From assembly GCA_964019165.1 (NCBI GenBank), contig OZ025277.1, positions 9,967,534 to 10,031,533 of the forward strand: 64,000 bases of DNA. The letters are read 5' to 3'. Numbering within the stretch: the first letter of the stretch is position 1; every line of letters begins with the position of its first letter. The notes under the pieces are model-generated. The model saw only the letters and a program-made list of their open reading frames with translations. It made no database searches and had not been told where the DNA came from. Below are positions 31,442 through 50,148 of the stretch, one piece after another. The DNA is from Mastigias papua. Lineage: Eukaryota > Cnidaria > Scyphozoa > Rhizostomeae > Mastigiidae. The translations under genes were made by a program, and so were the position numbers.

Positions 31442-31975
31442 GTGTACTATTTCATCACCATTCCACGCGGTTGGCCTCTACAACTAGAATTCTGCGTTCA
31501 TAACTCCAGCAGTATTTTTTTGACCCTTAAAACTGGTCTGAAAGATGTGCCTTTTCAAATATGCACATTTGTCCATTCTAGCAGGAGAAGTACCATTCTA
31601 GCAGTGCACCACGCCTGTGATCACACAAATGGGAATGTTCCAGATTGGCCATTGCCCCCGCGCAATGTGTTACAAGGATGTAGCAATATACTTACTGCCA
31701 TCACCAATATCCCAAAAAGTCTTTGGATGTTTTTTAGGTGCCTCTTCTCCACCTCTCCTGTTTCGTCGTGCTATCCTGTGGGCACTACGCTAGATGAAGT
31801 TGTCCTGCATCTGTTATCAGGACCACGTAATTGGTTTGAGTTGTTCACTGAATTGAGTGGGAAAAGCATTGATTGTTTCAATGTGCAGCAAGATTGCGTG
31901 CCACCACCCATAGAGGAATATGATGCATGGGGCATGTCATTCTTCCCACTCAAGAGGGTACTTCGAAAAAGATGA
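31442..31975 (+). other. Open frame of unknown nature, 177 codons
   Basis: A long open frame containing PFQICTFVHSSRRS and LDEVVLHLLSGPRNWFELFT. I recognise no family. The first few codons overlap the end of the Penelope-like remnant. Codon content and the nearby repeats suggest mobile-element-derived sequence, but it could hold a real exon. Confidence 0.25.
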
Positions 31976-31980
31976 TTTAA

Positions 31981-32050
31981 AAGGATCTGGAAGAAGTCAT
32001 TTTACAAAAGCTTACAAGGATCTGGAAGAAGTCATTTTACAAAAGCTTAC
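31981..32050. repeat. 35-bp direct duplication
   Basis: AAGGATCTGGAAGAAGTCAT plus the following 15 bases is present twice in tandem, at 31981-32015 and 32016-32050, with no difference, so it is recent. A 19-bp triplet repeat (TAGTAATTTCACTTACGGT) follows at 32288-32340. Confidence 0.95.
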
Positions 32051-32773
32051 ATTGGCCATCCAAATTCGTCTGCAGGTATCTTTACAGTCTACTGTGAACT
32101 TGGTAAGTTTATAATGTGAGTAAATCTTGTTGAGTATCGGGCAGGGTAAAGCTGAATTATTGGGGTTCCTTCCTTCTTTTCTCTATATTCCACACCCTTT
32201 TCATCTTTGATTTCGATATCATTAAATTTCCCGTTTGCCAGCTCCCATTCAGAAGTTTTGCATAGCCAAAGGACTAGAATTAACGGCTAGTAATTTCACT
32301 TACGGTTAGTAATTTCACTTACGGTTAGTAATTTCATTTTCCTTAGAAATTTGTTACGGTTTTTAAATTATGGAATCCATGGAATCATCCAATATACACT
32401 TTCACTATTCTCCGTACAAGGTTTTTAACAGGTATGAACAACACCTATATCGTCAGTTATCGAAGGATGGAACCACATAGAATAATAGGGACGAAATGCA
32501 ATTTCAAGTTATACAACACATATCTACCTGTTGATCACTATTTCATATTCGTGTGCAATGTTACTAGGACTTGTTGTCTGTGTACAATCGGGCCACTTTT
32601 CTGGATCCTAACATCCGAAAAGAAAGAACGGTACAGAGAGAGCCCTTGTCCCAAGTCTATATGTTAAACAAGGCCTTGGTGCAACTACCAAATATAAGTA
32701 GAATATTCATTCATTGATATACGTGACAGGCACAAAGCGAAACAGAAAGTGATAAGTATTTGTATACTTTCAG

Positions 32774-32923
32774 CTCCAGAGGTGGTAGTATACGATAGGT
32801 GCGGTAATCTACTTCAGTATTGCCTGAACTGCCTGAACTGCCTGAACTGCCTGGATAGAGCTGCAGGTTTTTTCAAGAAGATAGGGTGTTTAGTAGATCG
32901 CTTTCATTGGAAAAATCACAATG
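32774..32923 (+). pseudogene. KDZ-transposase-like exon
   Basis: An exon-like segment with acceptor (ctttcag) and donor (gtaagt) encodes PEVVVYDRCGNLLQYCLN, then GFFKKIGCLVDRFHWKNHNG. This resembles the 'VVYDNACxLxxYCLNREP...F..T.FLVDRFHW..H.GC' core of KDZ-type transposases and the animal genes derived from them. The residues after YCLN are replaced by a 9-bp repeat (three NCL-type units). I find no other exons of the protein, so it is a fragment, or part of a gene I could not assemble. Confidence 0.5.
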
Positions 32924-33438
32924 GTAAGTGCTTGCATGCACTAGCTCCTCGAGTTCATACATAAAGCTGGTACGTTTATAAAATGACATACCATAGAAAT
33001 TTAATACAAATATGCAAATTTTTTTTATCTAAGTAAGCGTTTACGTACATAATATAACTTTGATGAAGATTATATTAACTATAAAACATAAAAAGTACTT
33101 TCATTTACTCTAAGTCTTCATTTCTCTCTACCTCACTCAAATCCTCCACTTGTGAAACATCATCAATGTAAATGGTATTGATTTAGGTATGAGCAGCCTC
33201 CAAATGGCATTCAGAACAGACACAGAGAACCGAGGATGTTAATTTGGTGATTGAAAAGGTACTTCTATTGACCACCAGACAGGATGACTACTTCGCTTTT
33301 AATTATATCACATAGCATTATTACTACAGTTATATTCGAAGTTATACACACTATTGGAAATGAATACCAAGCTAGTTACATTTGTGAAAGTACTGTTGAG
33401 AACCTCTGATATTGATTGCGGTTCTGCATTTGTTTGTT

Positions 33439-34459
33439 AAGATGTCAATAAAGGGGACGCTGAAAAGACACAAGAAATTACAATCAAAAGGGGAGTTAGA
33501 CAAGGTTGTATACTGTCCCCAGTTCTTTTTAACACTTATGTGGATGAAGCATTCAAAGAATTAGAAGAGGAAGGGGTTGAGATCAGCAGCAACTTAAACA
33601 TCCATCATGTCTGCTATGCTGATGACACTGTTATTCTGGCGGAAAATGAAGAAGACTTGAATAGATATTTGAACAAGCTTTCAGATATTGGCAAGAAATA
33701 TTCTATTGAAATAAATAAGAAAAAAACAAAAAGCATGCTAGTTACATCAAAAGGACATAAAACAATCAAAATTAAAATTGGAGATGACAGAATAGAACAA
33801 GTCACAAAATTTCAATATCTTGGAGTACTACTGGATGAAAATCTTAATCACGAGACAGATATTAGGTGCAACATAGCCAGAGCCAAGGAATCATTTAGAC
33901 GATGCAAGAAACTCCTCTCAAGTGATTTAAATCTAGATACTAAAAAAAGACTTCTACAGTCAATGGTTTGGTCTATCTTCAGATATGGCTCAGAATGCTT
34001 TAGTCTCACAAAGACTCTAAAGAAGAAAATTACTTCCTTTGAACTTTGGAGCTATAGAAGGATTCTAAAGATTAAGTGGACTGATATGGTACCAAACACT
34101 GAAGTACTAAGTAGAATGAAGGTAGGAACCCCCATACTTTTAAACAAGGTAATGTGTAGACAATGTCAATTTTTTGGTCATGTGGCCAGAGGATCAGCTG
34201 GAAAAGAACTCAGAGAGTGTATAAGATCAAGTGACAAAAAGATAGGAAGAGGAAGGAGAAAAATCAGGTGGATAGATACAGTTTCAGAGATGACTGGAGA
34301 AAAGGGAATAGAAAAGAACTTGAAATTAGCAGAAAACAGACTGGAATGGAGAAGAAAAATAAAAGATTTCGAATGCAACAACAATGAAACATAATTACCT
34401 AAATAAAAGCTTCCAACAACCGAATCGGTTTGGATTGAAAGAAGAAGAAGATGTCAATA
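33439..34459 (+). mobile_element. 5'-truncated non-LTR retrotransposon with 12-bp TSD
   Basis: The insertion 33451-34447 is bounded by identical AAGATGTCAATA copies at 33439-33450 and 34448-34459. It starts inside the RT gene and ends with a GAA-rich tail (TTGGATTGAAAGAAGAAG), as expected for target-primed reverse transcription with 5' truncation. The inserted frame is still open, so the event is fairly recent. Confidence 0.9.
33463..34394 (+). pseudogene. Non-LTR reverse transcriptase, C-terminal fragment
   Basis: The frame enters at the RT motif GVRQGCILSPVLFNTYVDEA, continues HHVCYADDTVILAENEEDLN with intact catalytic Y-A-D-D, then FQYLGVLLDENL, and ends with the RRKIRWIDT and LEWRRKIKDF tail typical of LINE ORF2 C-termini. 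Endonuclease and N-terminal RT are missing, so it cannot move by itself. The exact LINE clade is not determined. Confidence 0.88.
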
Positions 34460-36157
34460 GTGAAATCACTCTGTATCATGCTTTTGCTTATTTGTAAAGT
34501 TGTATTGCTTGATAAATATCAAGTAACTTGGAATGGGAGTATCCTCCCATAATTTGACATATTTCCGGTATGTCTTTAAGTATGATGGGCAGTTCTCTCT
34601 TAGCCAGTTTGAATTCACAAGGGGGATACAGCCAATGTATATAATACATATATCTATATAATTCATATCATAATTCATATCTTTAGAGGACGCACAGAGT
34701 CAAATCTCACAAGTCCAGCGGGGGCCTTACCCCCCAGGCCCCTCCTTGGCTACGGGCCTGTCACGTATGCGAAATACAAGACGATCATGAAGAATTTCGT
34801 CTGGGGTTATGTCGTCAAACTCACCACCCTCACCACCCTCGGTTCGATACTGTTCGTAGGTTTCATTTCGTTAATCCAATTCATTTCCCAGTAATCTACT
34901 GAAAATGTGCTGAAATCTATGAAATTTGCAATTCATTTTTACAATGTTGAAGCAAAAAATGATAATGGCACTGCAAATCTTTAGCAAAGTATAAAATCAC
35001 AGACACATTCCTTGATTCACAATCACACACACACAACACACAATATATGCAAATCAAAGGGGCTGTGTCTGTGTTCCCGAAAAGCTCCTGTAAAGTAAAT
35101 AAAAGCACTCTTTCAGTGCAACAGAAGCACCGAAATATTTTAGAAGTGAGATATACAAGAAAAAGTTATATTGCTGCCCATATCTAGTTCACAAACTTTT
35201 CTGGCTTCCCCTCTTGTATGTTACTGAGTCTTTTACAATCATTGATTACTCTACACAACAGGCTGCTACACAATGTTAGTTTGGTGGCATAGGATAATGA
35301 TTCAGGGAAAGACGATACACATTTACTACGGTGTTCAGTCTTGCAACTGTTCTTTTATCCGTTCTTGTCCTCTCTCTTCTGTTTTAGAAATTCTTTCCTA
35401 GCAGTACTGCGTACAGGCTAAACACAAAAGCATGCTATTTCTTGTGATGTACAAATGCATTGCAATGGCAAATAAATAGACCATGCTTCTTTTCATGTAG
35501 GAATTTCATGGCCAGTCTATTGATATTAGATTTTGCATTTTCTCTTACTAATGATGGCATTCTTACAACGTTTGCACTCCCAGAACTTCTATAGCGAAAT
35601 AGTTAGTATACTGCAATAACTGCATCCATGGCGCACAAGGGAGACTGGGAAAGCACCCCTCCAACATCTAATGACTGGTAAATTCAATTTCAAGTTTGAA
35701 AAGTAACGCATAAAGAAGAGAGTAGCGATTTAGAAAAACAGCATTTATAAACAGATGACCTACTGGCCCACCCTCCTAAAAATTGCCAGTTCTAACGACC
35801 AGGAGCCTATATCACAGCTCTCAACTTGGAAAGCAAGGGAACAGACCTTTCTTATAGAAGTAGGAGGTTCTGCTGAAGAACCACTGTCCATTTGGAATAA
35901 AGTTTGGTATCGCAGGCAGGCTGACCAGTTGGGCCACTAGTGCTTGGTTACAAATTGTGTAGGACTCCTTCAATTTTCAAATTGGCGGGGTTTTTATTAT
36001 GACATCATGCACACACATAGCGCCTCCTTTGCAAGTATGCATGATTAATAACGAGATTAGTAAATTCATTCTTGATCAATGCGCACGTGGGCATTGAGAT
36101 TCTATTTAATTGTGGTGAAATAGTTTGTAGATCTGTAGTGTGCTGGAAGACGTAAGG
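34460..36157. other. Intergenic, no gene seen
   Basis: Contains a C-rich stretch (34720-34760) ending CTTGGCTACGGGCCTG, of a kind that also occurs in weaker form near 39000, probably a dispersed repeat. The short open frame 35755-35940 has no recognised family. The promoter of regucalcin A should lie near the right end, but I see no clear TATA box. Confidence 0.5.
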
Positions 36158-42747
<6,590 letters not shown>

Positions 42748-43142
42748 CAGTATAGTGACATAGTAATTCATGAGTAACATAGAGAAATCTATGTTGGTCG
42801 TAGCGATTTTAAGTATAATGAAGTAGTGTACCAAATAGCTAATGGACAATTGGTAGGGGTATAAGCTTTTTGTTGCTTGATATGATTGAGCATTTCAATG
42901 GGCTGTAATAATCTTTATAGTAGTAGGAACATTCCTAGAGAAGTGGTGAATTTCTTGATAAACATAATGATTATAATATCATATAAAGCAGTTCGTGTTT
43001 GTTTTCAGGGCAACATTACATATCTGTAAATTGAAAATGAGAGAAAATTGCGGACCCCTCAGTAATTTGTCGCAATTTCACTTTACAATTTGTCCTATAT
43101 CCCTATTGTCTTTACATAGCAAGTTTCTTGTCGTAATCATAA
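42748..43142. other. 3' flank of regucalcin A
   Basis: AT-rich sequence that should hold the 3' UTR. No canonical AATAAA was noticed. Nothing else is supported. Confidence 0.4.
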
Positions 43143-43446
43143 TATCACATTATATCATATCATATCATATGTCATTTCATATCGTAGATCATATCAGTCA
43201 CATGTATCAATCATATCATATCAATCATATCCTAACAATCATATCATATCAATAATATAATATCATATCATGTGTCATTTCATATCGTAGATCATATCAA
43301 TCACGTGTATCAATCATATCATATCAATCATATCAGTCATATCATATCTTATCAATCATATCAGTCTTATCAGATGATATCAATCATATTATATCAATCA
43401 CTTTTATTAATCATATCAATCCTATTAAATCATATCATTTATCATT
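43143..43446. repeat. TCATA/ATATC pentanucleotide array
   Basis: Degenerate ATATC/TCATA units with higher-order repetition: the block CATTTCATATCGTAGATCAT occurs at about 43173 and 43277, roughly 104 bp apart. It abuts the left LTR of the BEL/Pao element. Confidence 0.9.
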
Positions 43447-43447
43447 A

Positions 43448-43613
43448 TGGTAAGTATCCTGTAGTATTACTTGTTTATTTAACCCAGAGACTGGCAGTAC
43501 CAAAAGAATAGACTCCTGTTCTTTTGCGAACTCTACCTTCGTTGAATGCACCAACTTGAGTATATAAAATGGGTATCATATGACACAACAAAACAAGAAT
43601 TAATAGACTGTCA
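43448..43613 (-). repeat. 3' LTR of the BEL/Pao element
   Basis: About 166 bp, begins TGG and ends TGTCA, and shares long blocks with the right LTR, for example TTTAACCCAGAGACTGGCA against TTTAACCCAGAGACCGGCA and the AACAAAACAAGAAT to GACTGTCA end. The two LTRs differ at many sites, so the insertion is old. I could not find a clean target duplication. Confidence 0.7.
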
Positions 43614-43973
43614 ATCAAAAATTACCCCACAATTCACGACGCTCCCCCTCAAATCAAGATTTAATCTTCTTGATGTGAAATGTCTAATTGCAGTCTTGTG
43701 GCTTCTTCCTCCAGTGATTCTAGCAGTCCTTTGTTTTCTATTACTAGGGATATTATCTTTGCCTTTGAAGATTGCCTTATTATCAGAGATTATAGCAGCG
43801 AATTCCAACCGGCATGTTCCTTGTAAAGATCGTTCCGTAATTTCATATGGTCGTCCTTGTGAGATAACTTGAATCTTGACAGCTCGTACGACATCATCCG
43901 TTCTCTTTAAATGCTCATCAACCCTAGCTGTTTGCCAGTAATACTGGCGGAATGAATCATCCCCAACAGGCAC
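43611..43973 (-). pseudogene. BEL/Pao pol C-terminal remnant
   Basis: Open frame with QYYWQTARVDEHLKRTDDVV and RAVKIQV, then ending near DLRGSVVNCG. This resembles the DUF5641-like C-terminus of BEL/Pao polyproteins (W-x-x-x-R-V-x-E ... D-x-x-V-R-x-V-x-V ... R-G-S-V). It sits against the 3' LTR as it should. Confidence 0.6.
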
Positions 43974-43999
43974 TACTTGCGCTAGTCTTGGTGGCTCTA

Positions 44000-45290
44000 C
44001 AGTCTTGGTGTTACTTCTGCAGACCTCCCAGACAGAATAAAAAAGAAAAGCTTAAAATTTTAGGCTTAGCATAATTTTATGTTAAATTGGTATTAGATAT
44101 ACTAGCTGGGTATAAATTAGCATAATATTTCATAGGCGTTAAATTCAAGAAATATTTTTATCCATATTGTATTCCCGAAGAGATTCTGGCAGAATAGAAT
44201 CGGACTCGTGTGAACAGGGTTTGAGAATTGATGTTGAGAATTAGTAGTAATAGCCCTCTGCACAGTAACTCAGTGTTGTTCAATTTTAGATGAAGACGAG
44301 ATCAGATTATCTATGCGGGACCCCCGCGGGGTATTCATTCTCTTGCCAGCGAGCAGAGAAACAGAGAAGAAAGGAGAATTTCTTCATAAAAGCTATTCAC
44401 ATAGCACACTTATAAGCATTTTGATTTACCTGTAGGGGTGTAAATACCGGGGTGTGTGGGTGTAACACCCCCCAATCTTTATCCAGTCGGAATATCTGAG
44501 GGCAGTCGGAAAGTGAAGAAAAACATTTCAATTTTCCTACTGCCCTCAGATTTTCAAACTGCTGCGTTTCCTGACTAATATTTAGTTCATTTGAGTCATA
44601 TAGTCAGTTTTCGCGAACTATACAACTTTTTCCGACAAGGTTCCCCTCCTCAGCATGATTTTCTATAATAAAAACAAGAGCATTCTAATTTGTAAAAGGG
44701 CATTTTCCCACATTTTAGAGGGCGCTACCTCAAAAAGTTTTCCGGGGACAAGCCCCCAATTTCAAGCACCATAACTATGGAAGATTATTTTGGCACATAA
44801 TCTTTGATCCATTGCGAAGACTTTTGACTTGCAACAGTTTCTAACTCAGAATTTGATTTCTACATAAGCACAATACTGTTCAGCTGTCTACGGGCCTGCC
44901 TTAAAATAGTAAATTTTCACAGTGACTGCTGATAGTAAACAATAGTAGATTTTCATCTACTTTTTTCCTTCATACAAATTGATGATTGACCTTTGTCAGT
45001 CGGAAATTTTGAGCTCTTCATCCCCCCCTCCCCCTAAAAAATGTCCGTCAATTTACGTCTTTTTTGCCTGTAGCCATTCTTTTGTTATTCATTCCGGTTC
45101 TTTGTTATTGACTGCTGGTTGGTTTTCCACTTTCAACGTGGTTGTGTTTGTCCCTTTCTTTTTGAACAGCTTTAGCTTCAAGCCTCTTACCATAAATGGC
45201 ACAATTTATATCGACTTGTGTGATAAAATACCGCTTGGGCTCCATAGAAAAGCATGAAATTTCAGAAATATCATCATGAACTAGCATTAA
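44000..45290. other. Unassigned insert within the BEL/Pao remnant
   Basis: About 1.3 kb separates two parts of the same pol C-terminal region, so it is probably another insertion. It has C-rich runs near 44470 and 45025 and no protein I recognise. I could not find inverted ends. Confidence 0.35.
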
Positions 45291-45533
45291 TTACATGAGA
45301 CTGTAGCATAAAATGGCATAAAGTATGGTAGAGAACTGGCATAAATTCGTGAAGGAATCCGTAAATTTTGGCTGGTAGGTCTGCATCTGTGATAATCTCA
45401 CAGACTTGGATTCTTTCAACCACCGTTTCCATAAATGTGTCTTCTTTGTCTGCAAATATCTCACCCTTTTATTAAATGTAACATCTTCGTTGTAGACAAC
45501 GAGTGCCCTTATATATGATATGGTGTTATTACT

Positions 45534-46263
45534 TATCATATCATATCATCATATCATATAACAATATTTAAAGTTGGTTGGGAGTATAATAGTAATTAAA
45601 TACTAATTAAAACCAACTATTTATAATACAACTGTAAGGAAAGAATTTTATAAAATAAATACTCATATACATAATTCCATAAACTAAAAAGTACTTAGCG
45701 GCAGATCCTGCAGGTGCATTCTTTTCCAGACCAATTTTTAATTTTCCTTTTGAATGCTAGAGGTGTATTTTCATTTTTGATACTGTCATCCAGGGCATTC
45801 CAGTGGAAACTCCCCCTAAATGATAGTGATTCTAGCCCAAAACTTGTACTCTTTATTGTAGGTAATCTGCAAAGGTTTTTTGTCCTCAGATTATACTCTA
45901 CATGTTTTTTTTCATAAAATTCCCATACAAGCGATGGATTAAGATGACTTATTGAATTATAGACTTCTATCATTAGTGTCTGTAAGTTTCTTACATGAAT
46001 GCAGACACTACCACTGCGTGTAAGTAGTAGCTCAAATGAGCATTCATAGTCTCCATATAGCATTCGGAGAGCACGTTTATGTGTGCGATCAATTTCTTGG
46101 TTTGCACCTTTATTGCAGAACATCCAGATCAAAGGGCAGTAATTGAAATTCGATAGGATTACTGCATTACAAATCAATAATGCCTGATCTCTGGAAATAA
46201 ACGTATTTAGTCTAGAGAAAGCATTTATTTTCTTGTTCACTTTAGAACATAATGTTTTGACGT
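45534..46263 (-). mobile_element. 5'-truncated LINE nested in the BEL/Pao element
   Basis: On the minus strand, 46240-45695 encodes INAFSRLNTFISRDQALLIC, NAVILSNFNYCPLIWMFCN, then QEIDRTHKRALRMLYGDYEC, and ends CTCRICR before the stop. This is the C-terminal tail of a jockey/CR1-type LINE RT. The 3' end carries a (TATGA)n-type tail at about 45534-45561. It begins at about 46263 inside BEL integrase sequence, so it inserted after the BEL element. Confidence 0.8.
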
Positions 46264-47460
46264 GCTACTTCATCTTCTAGGTCTTCCGCTCGTGACTTTG
46301 CCCATCCCATCGATTGTTAGAATGTGCTCTTTGTGGCTCCTTCATAAAATCAACCTTGCGAAAGAGCCTTTGCTATGATAATCTCCCACTTTATTCTACT
46401 TTTAATAAAGACGGATTCAAGTGGTTTTTTGGCGATTATTTTCTTCATGTTTTTAGCAATGTCATTCTTAGTCAAACTTGGTGCCTGCTACATGCAGTAA
46501 ATCTTTGCAGCACACCACCAAACTATACAGCAGACACATCTTTTACTTGTTCACGGTGGATAGCTATGGTAGTCCCACAAGTAAATAAGAAATTTAAGCC
46601 TTTCCTTCCTTTTTGAATATGAATGGCCCCAGAGAAGTCTATCCCGATATAAGAAAAGGCCTTGATGGTTAAACTCTTTCATTAGGCAAAATGACCCGTT
46701 TCCAATGCTCTAAGCAGTGTGGCTTTATCCTTCGCACACTTGCTATATGTTCTTAGCTCTTACTTTACAACGTGCGTTCCTTTTGGTATCCAATGTCTCT
46801 CTGATTTCTGCCAATGTTGACTTAATCCATCCATGTATGATTCTCTTATGAAGTCCAAAATAACAGGCGCAGTATATAAGCACTTTGCTGGTAAAAGAAT
46901 TGGCTTCTTTGTTTCAAAGGGTAGTGCTTTTGCATTTCCTAGTCCTCCCTCACATGCCACTTGATTGTGCAGCACGCACACAAGATCCACTGAGGCACGT
47001 TATGCCTCTTTACTTGCATCTGCAAAAGAGTGTAAATTATATGTAATTTCATTAACACTTGCTTGAATTACACACCTTGGGATTTCTTCATTTGCCTTGC
47101 TTCCCTTTTCCATTTGATCTAACAGCTTGCTAAGTCCACAACCGAACTCCTTTGTTTCTTTGCACGCCTCTTGAAATGCAATGAAAGCTGGTCTGATTAT
47201 ACCCAGTGGATCGTAAACTTTTTGATACTTTGCTTTGTAGGCCTCTCCTTGTTAGTCTTCCTTCTTCATCAGTAATGCAAGAGATACCAGGTATAAGACT
47301 CTTCTTCTGGATTCCATTTGATCCCTAGGACTTTTGTCTGGTAGCTTGTTCTTCCTAGATGTTGTTTAGCGCAGGCTTCTTCATCTTTATTTTTTTCTTG
47401 TGATGAGATTGTTTTCATGACACCCACACTATTTTCATTGAGGATACATATTGTCAAAGT
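46264..47460 (-). pseudogene. BEL/Pao pol remnant: protease-RT linker and integrase
   Basis: Identifiable pieces on the minus strand: TKVLGIKWNPEEESYTWYL (47269-47457), a pseudo-RNase H/A17-type stretch, KKPILLPAKCLYTAPVILDF with HWIPKGTHVVK (46760-46990, integrase zinc-binding part), and FSYIGIDFSG (about 46650, first Asp of the integrase core). Stops and frameshifts separate them. Confidence 0.65.
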
Positions 47461-48179
47461 TCATGAGCTCACGGTCATTCCCAGAAAGGGATTTTATGCG
47501 CATGAACTCAAGGCATGTTTTCACTTCGCTGCAGATGGAGAATGGAGAATGGCTGCAGTGATTTAAATGAAGGAAATTATTGTGTAGGAACTGATTTCTG
47601 GAAATGGAAGTGAGAGTATGGTGCTAAGCAGGTTACGAGTGAAAAAATCTTTCAGGCGAACTATCGATTTTTTGTATTAGAGATTTGTGATACCTCTTTG
47701 TGATTCCTTTATTGAATCAAACTGTCTTCAAATTTGGACCTGGCCTAAAGCTACGTAACTGGCTTTGAGGTTAAGGAATGTGGCACCTGGCGCAAGAGCC
47801 TCTCATTTCAAAAATAGCAGTAGTGATGTTGTTCACTAAACCCTTGAAATAGCGCAGGGCAAACATTTATCACTGTCACTTACTGTTGATGTTCAGATTG
47901 ACTGTTCAAGTTCGATATTGGTCTAAGATCTCCTTTGTGCTCTTCAAGGCCATATCCAACTGGGTCATGTTAATCAATTGTGGGCTGAAATATATGTTTG
48001 TATTCGTTAGATTGAAATATTCATATCAGAACATTGCATTTAATTCACCATCAACGGGAGGTAATTTGTCGAAAAGACCCTTAGACCCTACAATGCTCGC
48101 GCATGGCAATAGCATCCCTGTCAATGGTTGACTTAAACTTTACCAGGCTACCAATACATTTTAACAATAAGGGTAGTTC

Positions 48180-49006
48180 TCGGTATTCCCAACAAATTTG
48201 ATTTGCTTTTCTGAAACGCAAATCCTCCAAGTTTCATTCTTTCTGTTAGTTTCTTCTGTAGATCAACTGCTTCCTGCGCTGAAGGTGCTCCTTCACGTGA
48301 TCATCAACATAGAAACTACTTGAGGTTTCTTTCACATATATTTGTGTTCGCTTCCACAACTCTCAAAATGTCTTTGGATTGTAGCATTGAGTAAGAAAGG
48401 ACTTGGTCCATAGTCTTCTTTTTGCAATCCTTCACTTGATGGCCATTTCCTAGACATTTGAAACATCTTTTAGACTTTATGACCAACCTTTTTCTCTCTC
48501 ATGGTCTTTTACCTTAACACTTGTCTCTCTCATATTCATTTAGGTAATATACACATGATTTTGCTGAAACTGCTAAAACTCTTCCTTTTATTGGCTCTTT
48601 TATTCCTTCCTTGATGCTACTTTGTACTTGTTCATAAGACCTGCTAAACGCTTAAACTGCAGCTCTTCGCACAGTGCCTTTAGAAACTCTCCAAGTTTTC
48701 AGTCATGTTGTATAGCTTTCATTCTCTAGATGGATAGTACTATGTCCCTTGACAGCAGTTACAATTGACACCAGCGAATGTCGTTGCTTTTTGATACCCA
48801 TCTATTTCTTCATAAAATTTCCACAGTTTGAAGAGATCTCTTGCTTTGTAGACTGCATCAACGTCTTTGATTGCAGCTAAATATGAATTTCTCAGCAATC
48901 CTGGATTACCATATCTCTTTTTCAATGCCACCATTGCAGGCTCATAGTTGTCTTTTGTGACGAGCAAGTAGGCTATAGCATTTTCAGCAGGCCCTCGTAA
49001 TAACAC
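48180..49006 (-). pseudogene. BEL/Pao gag and RT remnant
   Basis: On the minus strand: gag frame 49006-48740 with GPAENAIAYLLVTKDNYEPA and MVALKKRYGNP (DUF1759 pattern), a zinc knuckle CFKCLGNGHQVKDCK near 48450, and RT catalytic FYVDDHVKE followed after a frameshift by APSAQEAVDLQKKLTERMKL near 48270. The order is as in BEL/Pao. Confidence 0.7.
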
Positions 49007-49981
49007 TTTTCAGATACGATACTGCATCTTTTTCACGTTTGACAGGGTTATATTCTTGTCACTGTGTCAATATTTCTTTCAAACAAGTCCCAAAACGCTA
49101 TCCAGTTCATAGGCTGACCATCAAAATGCTTCATCTCTGTTTTTGGTTGCTTGATAGAGCTTTTTATTCTTGGCTCTGTTGCGTTTAAGTGGGTGCGGCT
49201 GAGTGAGACGCAAGAAAACGCTTCAGCTCTTCAGTTGAAACTCCTCTGAACTAACTTACATAACAATTGATTCTAAATATAACATGACATTAAGCAAATA
49301 ATAATGATGGATGTAACAGAGACATCCGGAACACAGTCAAGCAGTTTACATACATTAATCATAATAATCATAATAATCATAATCATTACAGCTGGTTATT
49401 CCCAAACTACCTTATCCTGCTTTGCTCAGAGTTCGTATCATGCTATCTCCAAAGTCCATTTTTCTCAATCTGATTGCAGTTGATCCCAAGATCCCTGAAT
49501 CCCTAGGTCCTGTAGTTCAGATTCCAGATCCAGAGTGCCATATTCTTAACATTTCGTGTAAGTTGGTGCTCCAACTGGAGCCCCATTTCTATTATTTGTT
49601 TGGTTCTCGCGTTATATGAACGGCATTCTTTCAGTTCTTTTTAGAGTTCCTCCCTTGATTTCATTCCTTTTGTAATTCCTTGAACAGTTCTGCCCTACAC
49701 TTCTATCTCGTCTAAGTGCTGTTCCATTTCATGTTTCTAATCTTTCAACTTTATCAATGTGGTTTCATCTTGTAACCCAACCATACCTTCCCTTTTTATA
49801 AGCCCCGCCAATTCCTCTAACGGTTGCGCAATTCTCTTTAGTATTTCTCTGCTTGCTCTATGCCTTCAAGTTCTACTATTTGTTCTACATCTTCCTGGCA
49901 TTCACCGGCCCGCGCCCGTTCTTCTGATCTCTTTTTCCCATGTCTAGCGGCCAGCCTCCGTCCCGTGGGAGGTGCCAATTA

Positions 49982-50126
49982 TCGTAAATATCCCGTAGTA
50001 CGACTGTTTTTTTAACCCAGAGACCGGCAATACCGAAGGAATAGGCTATATCTGCGTTCAGCATAGCAACTTGAACATATAAAAAGGATGTCATATGGCA
50101 ACAAAACAAGAATGAATAGACTGTCA
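49982..50126 (-). repeat. 5' LTR of the BEL/Pao element
   Basis: About 145 bp matching the left LTR (see 43448-43613); ends GACTGTCA and is followed by a TCATA-type array. Confidence 0.65.
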
Positions 50127-50148
50127 GTCTAAGTGTCAGTCATGCCAA

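Larger units (their letters stand above)
43448..50126 (-). mobile_element. Degraded BEL/Pao LTR retrotransposon
   Basis: Minus-strand element between two similar short LTRs (43448-43613 and 49982-50126). In element order, right to left: gag with a DUF1759-like domain (48740-49006), a CCHC zinc knuckle (about 48425-48480), RT with YVDD (about 48200-48330), A17/RT-linker region (47080-47460), integrase zinc-binding part (46760-46990), integrase core start (about 46600-46650) and core remains to 46264, the pol region after the integrase (45291-45533), and the pol C-terminus (43611-43973). Frameshifts and stops are everywhere. A LINE is nested at 45534-46263, and an unexplained 1.3 kb block lies at about 44000-45290. 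The order of domains is what identifies the family. Confidence 0.8.

Noticed and set aside
34720..34760. C/G-rich block as a CpG-island-like promoter
   Set aside because: A similar but weaker block occurs near 39000; it looks like a dispersed repeat end rather than a promoter.
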